From assembly GCA_963575745.1 (NCBI GenBank), contig CAUYUJ010000946.1:43321-107320 (forward strand): a DNA stretch of 64,000 nt, in the 5' to 3' direction. The notes under the pieces are model-generated. The model worked only from the letters and a program-made list of their open reading frames with translations, made no database searches and was not told the origin of the DNA. This stretch comes from Prorocentrum cordatum (taxonomy: Eukaryota > Sar > Dinophyceae > Prorocentrales > Prorocentraceae). A program made the translations under genes and the position numbers. This document shows positions 62,893 to 64,000 of this stretch, piece after piece. Positions within the stretch are counted from its first letter, which is position 1. Every line of letters starts with the position of its first letter.

Positions 62893-62905
62893 ACCCCAAC
62901 ACCCA

Positions 62906-62916
62906 ACAAGTATGTT
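62906..62916 (+). repeat. Target-site duplication of the LINE, right copy
   Basis: ACAAGTATGTT, identical to 57,480-57,490, directly after the CACCCAA end. Confidence 0.88.
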
Positions 62917-63235
62917 CTCGAAATTTGACCATTCGTTAGCTCTAGTATTTTTTCCCGTGATATTCGATCTTATATCCGCTCGCCATCTTGATCTCAGCTC
63001 GATCGCGTAACTTTGAAGGCCAAAAAACACACTGGCGGGAACGGCCGTTTCGAGTTATCTTGATACGCGCTGTAGAGCTTCCCTTAGCTAGTTATAGCTG
63101 GAAGCTAAGAGTAATTCCGGCGCGTCCCAGAGCTAGTTGGCAAGAAAAATCTCGACGGACCTTTTGGTGACTTTTGGTCGGTTGAAAATTTCGTTCTCGA
63201 AATTTGACCATTCGTTAGAGCTCTAGTATTTCCCA
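62917..63235 (-). repeat. Dispersed repeat S, inverted copy, with AGCT unit
   Basis: This is the reverse complement of the repeat at 55,163-55,310 (CCATTCGTTAGCTCTAGTAT, CTCGCCATCTTGATCTCAGC). An AGCT hairpin unit at 63,070-63,125 and a second short S edge at 63,190-63,235 follow. Together with the plus copies left of the LINE it forms a long inverted repeat around the insertion. Confidence 0.8.
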
Positions 63236-63317
63236 ACCATCCTGTGGTGTTGGGTCCTCGTTTTGAAGAGACGTCGCCCCGCGTTCCTTCCTTCCTTCCC
63301 GCTGCCCCCTCCCTCCT

Positions 63318-63392
63318 CCCATCTTCATCATCATCGTCATCATCCCCATCATCGTCATCGTCATCATCATCTGTCGTCATCATCATTATCAC
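63318..63392. repeat. CATCATCGT triplet microsatellite
   Basis: An imperfect run of CAT, CGT and CCC triplets. It causes Ser- or Asp-rich false frames. Confidence 0.85.
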
Positions 63393-63399
63393 CACCCAT

Positions 63400-64000
63400 G
63401 TCGGCACACCCCTCACACGTTTCGTGACCCCATAGGGAGCTCCACCGAAGGTCCCAGTGCGTGTGCCCGCATGCGTCCCGCACACTCATTTCGGCACACC
63501 CTTCACACGTTTCGTGGCCCCATAGGGAGCTCCACCGAAGGTCCCAGTGGGTGTGCCCGCATGCGTCCCGCACACCCATTTCGGCACGCCCCTCACGCGT
63601 TCCGTGGCCCCATAGGGAGCTCCGCCGAAGGTCCCAGTGGTGTGCCCGCATGCGTCCCGCACACCCATTTCGGCACACCCCTCACGTGTTTCGTGGCCTC
63701 ATAGGGAGCTCCACCGAAGGTCCCAGTGTGTGTGCCCGCATGCGTCCCGCACACTCATTTCGGTACACCCCTCACACGTTCGTGACCCCATACGGAGCAC
63801 CACAGAAGGTCCCAGTGTGTGTGCCCGCATGCGTCCCGCACACCCATTTCGGCACACCCCTCACACGTTTCGTGGCCCCATAGGGAGCTCCACAGAAGGT
63901 CCCAGTGAGTGTGCCCGCATGCGTCCCCCACACACATTTCGGCACACCCTTCACACGTTTCGAGGCCCCATAGGGCGCTCCACCGAAGGTCACAGTGGGT
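63400..64000. repeat. 90-bp satellite (CATAGGGAGCTCCACCGAAG unit)
   Basis: The landmark CATAGGGAGC is at 63,431, 63,521, 63,611 and 63,700, with later units at about 90-bp steps to the window end. Each unit also has GTGTGCCCGCATGCGTCCC and CATTTCGGCACACCC. The array continues beyond the window. The 90-bp period keeps frames open on both strands; no gene is supported. Confidence 0.93.

Larger units (their letters stand above)
57491..62905 (+). mobile_element. Full-length LINE bounded by a target-site duplication
   Basis: It begins at the spliced leader and encodes a coiled-coil ORF1 and an ORF2 with endonuclease, RT and RNase H. It ends after a stem-loop with the tail CCCCAACACCCAA. The 11-bp duplication ACAAGTATGTT flanks it. 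No poly(A) tail. ORF1 has one frameshift, ORF2 is open. It is inserted in the GACGCTTACAAGTA sequence of the local repeat mosaic, with repeat S inverted just behind it. Confidence 0.9.

Noticed and set aside
63367-64000. ORFs with repeated Cys/His (MRPAHPFRH, GCAEMGVRDACGHTH)
   Set aside because: They come from the 90-bp satellite, whose period is a multiple of three; Cys/His spacing does not fit a zinc-finger family.

Overview
The window is repeat-dense nuclear DNA from a dinoflagellate. The decisive sign is a 22-nt match at 57,490-57,511 to the dinoflagellate spliced leader (core CCGTAGCCATTTTGGCTC). High GC, GC-rich satellites and large, partly decayed retroelements fit the same assignment. 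No ordinary intact host gene is evident. The species cannot be named from the sequence.

Layout. 1-240: right end of a tyrosine-recombinase (YR, Ngaro/PAT/DIRS-type) retrotransposon. 638-3,218 (minus): decayed gag and RT of a related element. 3,550-4,440: 66-bp minisatellite. 5,103-6,240 (minus): C-terminal piece of a PIF1-type helicase. 6,245-15,150: decayed Ty3/gypsy-like element (gag, protease, RT, RNase H, a captured DNA-methylase-like domain, integrase). 15,850-29,819: tandem duplication of a ~6.98-kb unit. Each copy holds a MULE-type transposase gene with SWIM and OTU-like domains and a 29-bp minisatellite. 29,820-39,338: nearly complete YR retrotransposon inserted inside that minisatellite; it has split direct repeats and three open ORFs (gag-like, RT-RNase H, tyrosine recombinase). 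40,074-41,256 (minus) and 44,822-45,589 (plus): ends of two further YR elements of the same architecture. 41,440-44,560: GC-rich satellites. 45,590-47,170 (minus): degenerate unknown gene. 47,171-57,480: mosaic of satellites (178 bp, ~152 bp and others), hairpin repeats and an AGCT-rich dispersed family. 57,490-62,905: full-length LINE starting at the spliced leader and bounded by an 11-bp target-site duplication. 63,400-64,000: 90-bp satellite.

Main points. (1) The LINE insertion begins at the spliced leader, so a trans-spliced RNA was probably reverse transcribed end to end. (2) Its ORF2 ends in an RNase H domain whose motifs are in circularly permuted order. (3) Three different YR elements end in GATTTTC and carry GAAAATC 28-35 bp inside the opposite end. 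This gives a likely recombinase site, and the largest element shows its integration junctions in the minisatellite. (4) The Ty3-like element carries a methylase-like domain between RNase H and integrase, with the usual catalytic Cys position occupied by Arg.

All functional statements are from reading motifs and comparing repeats within the window; no database search was possible.
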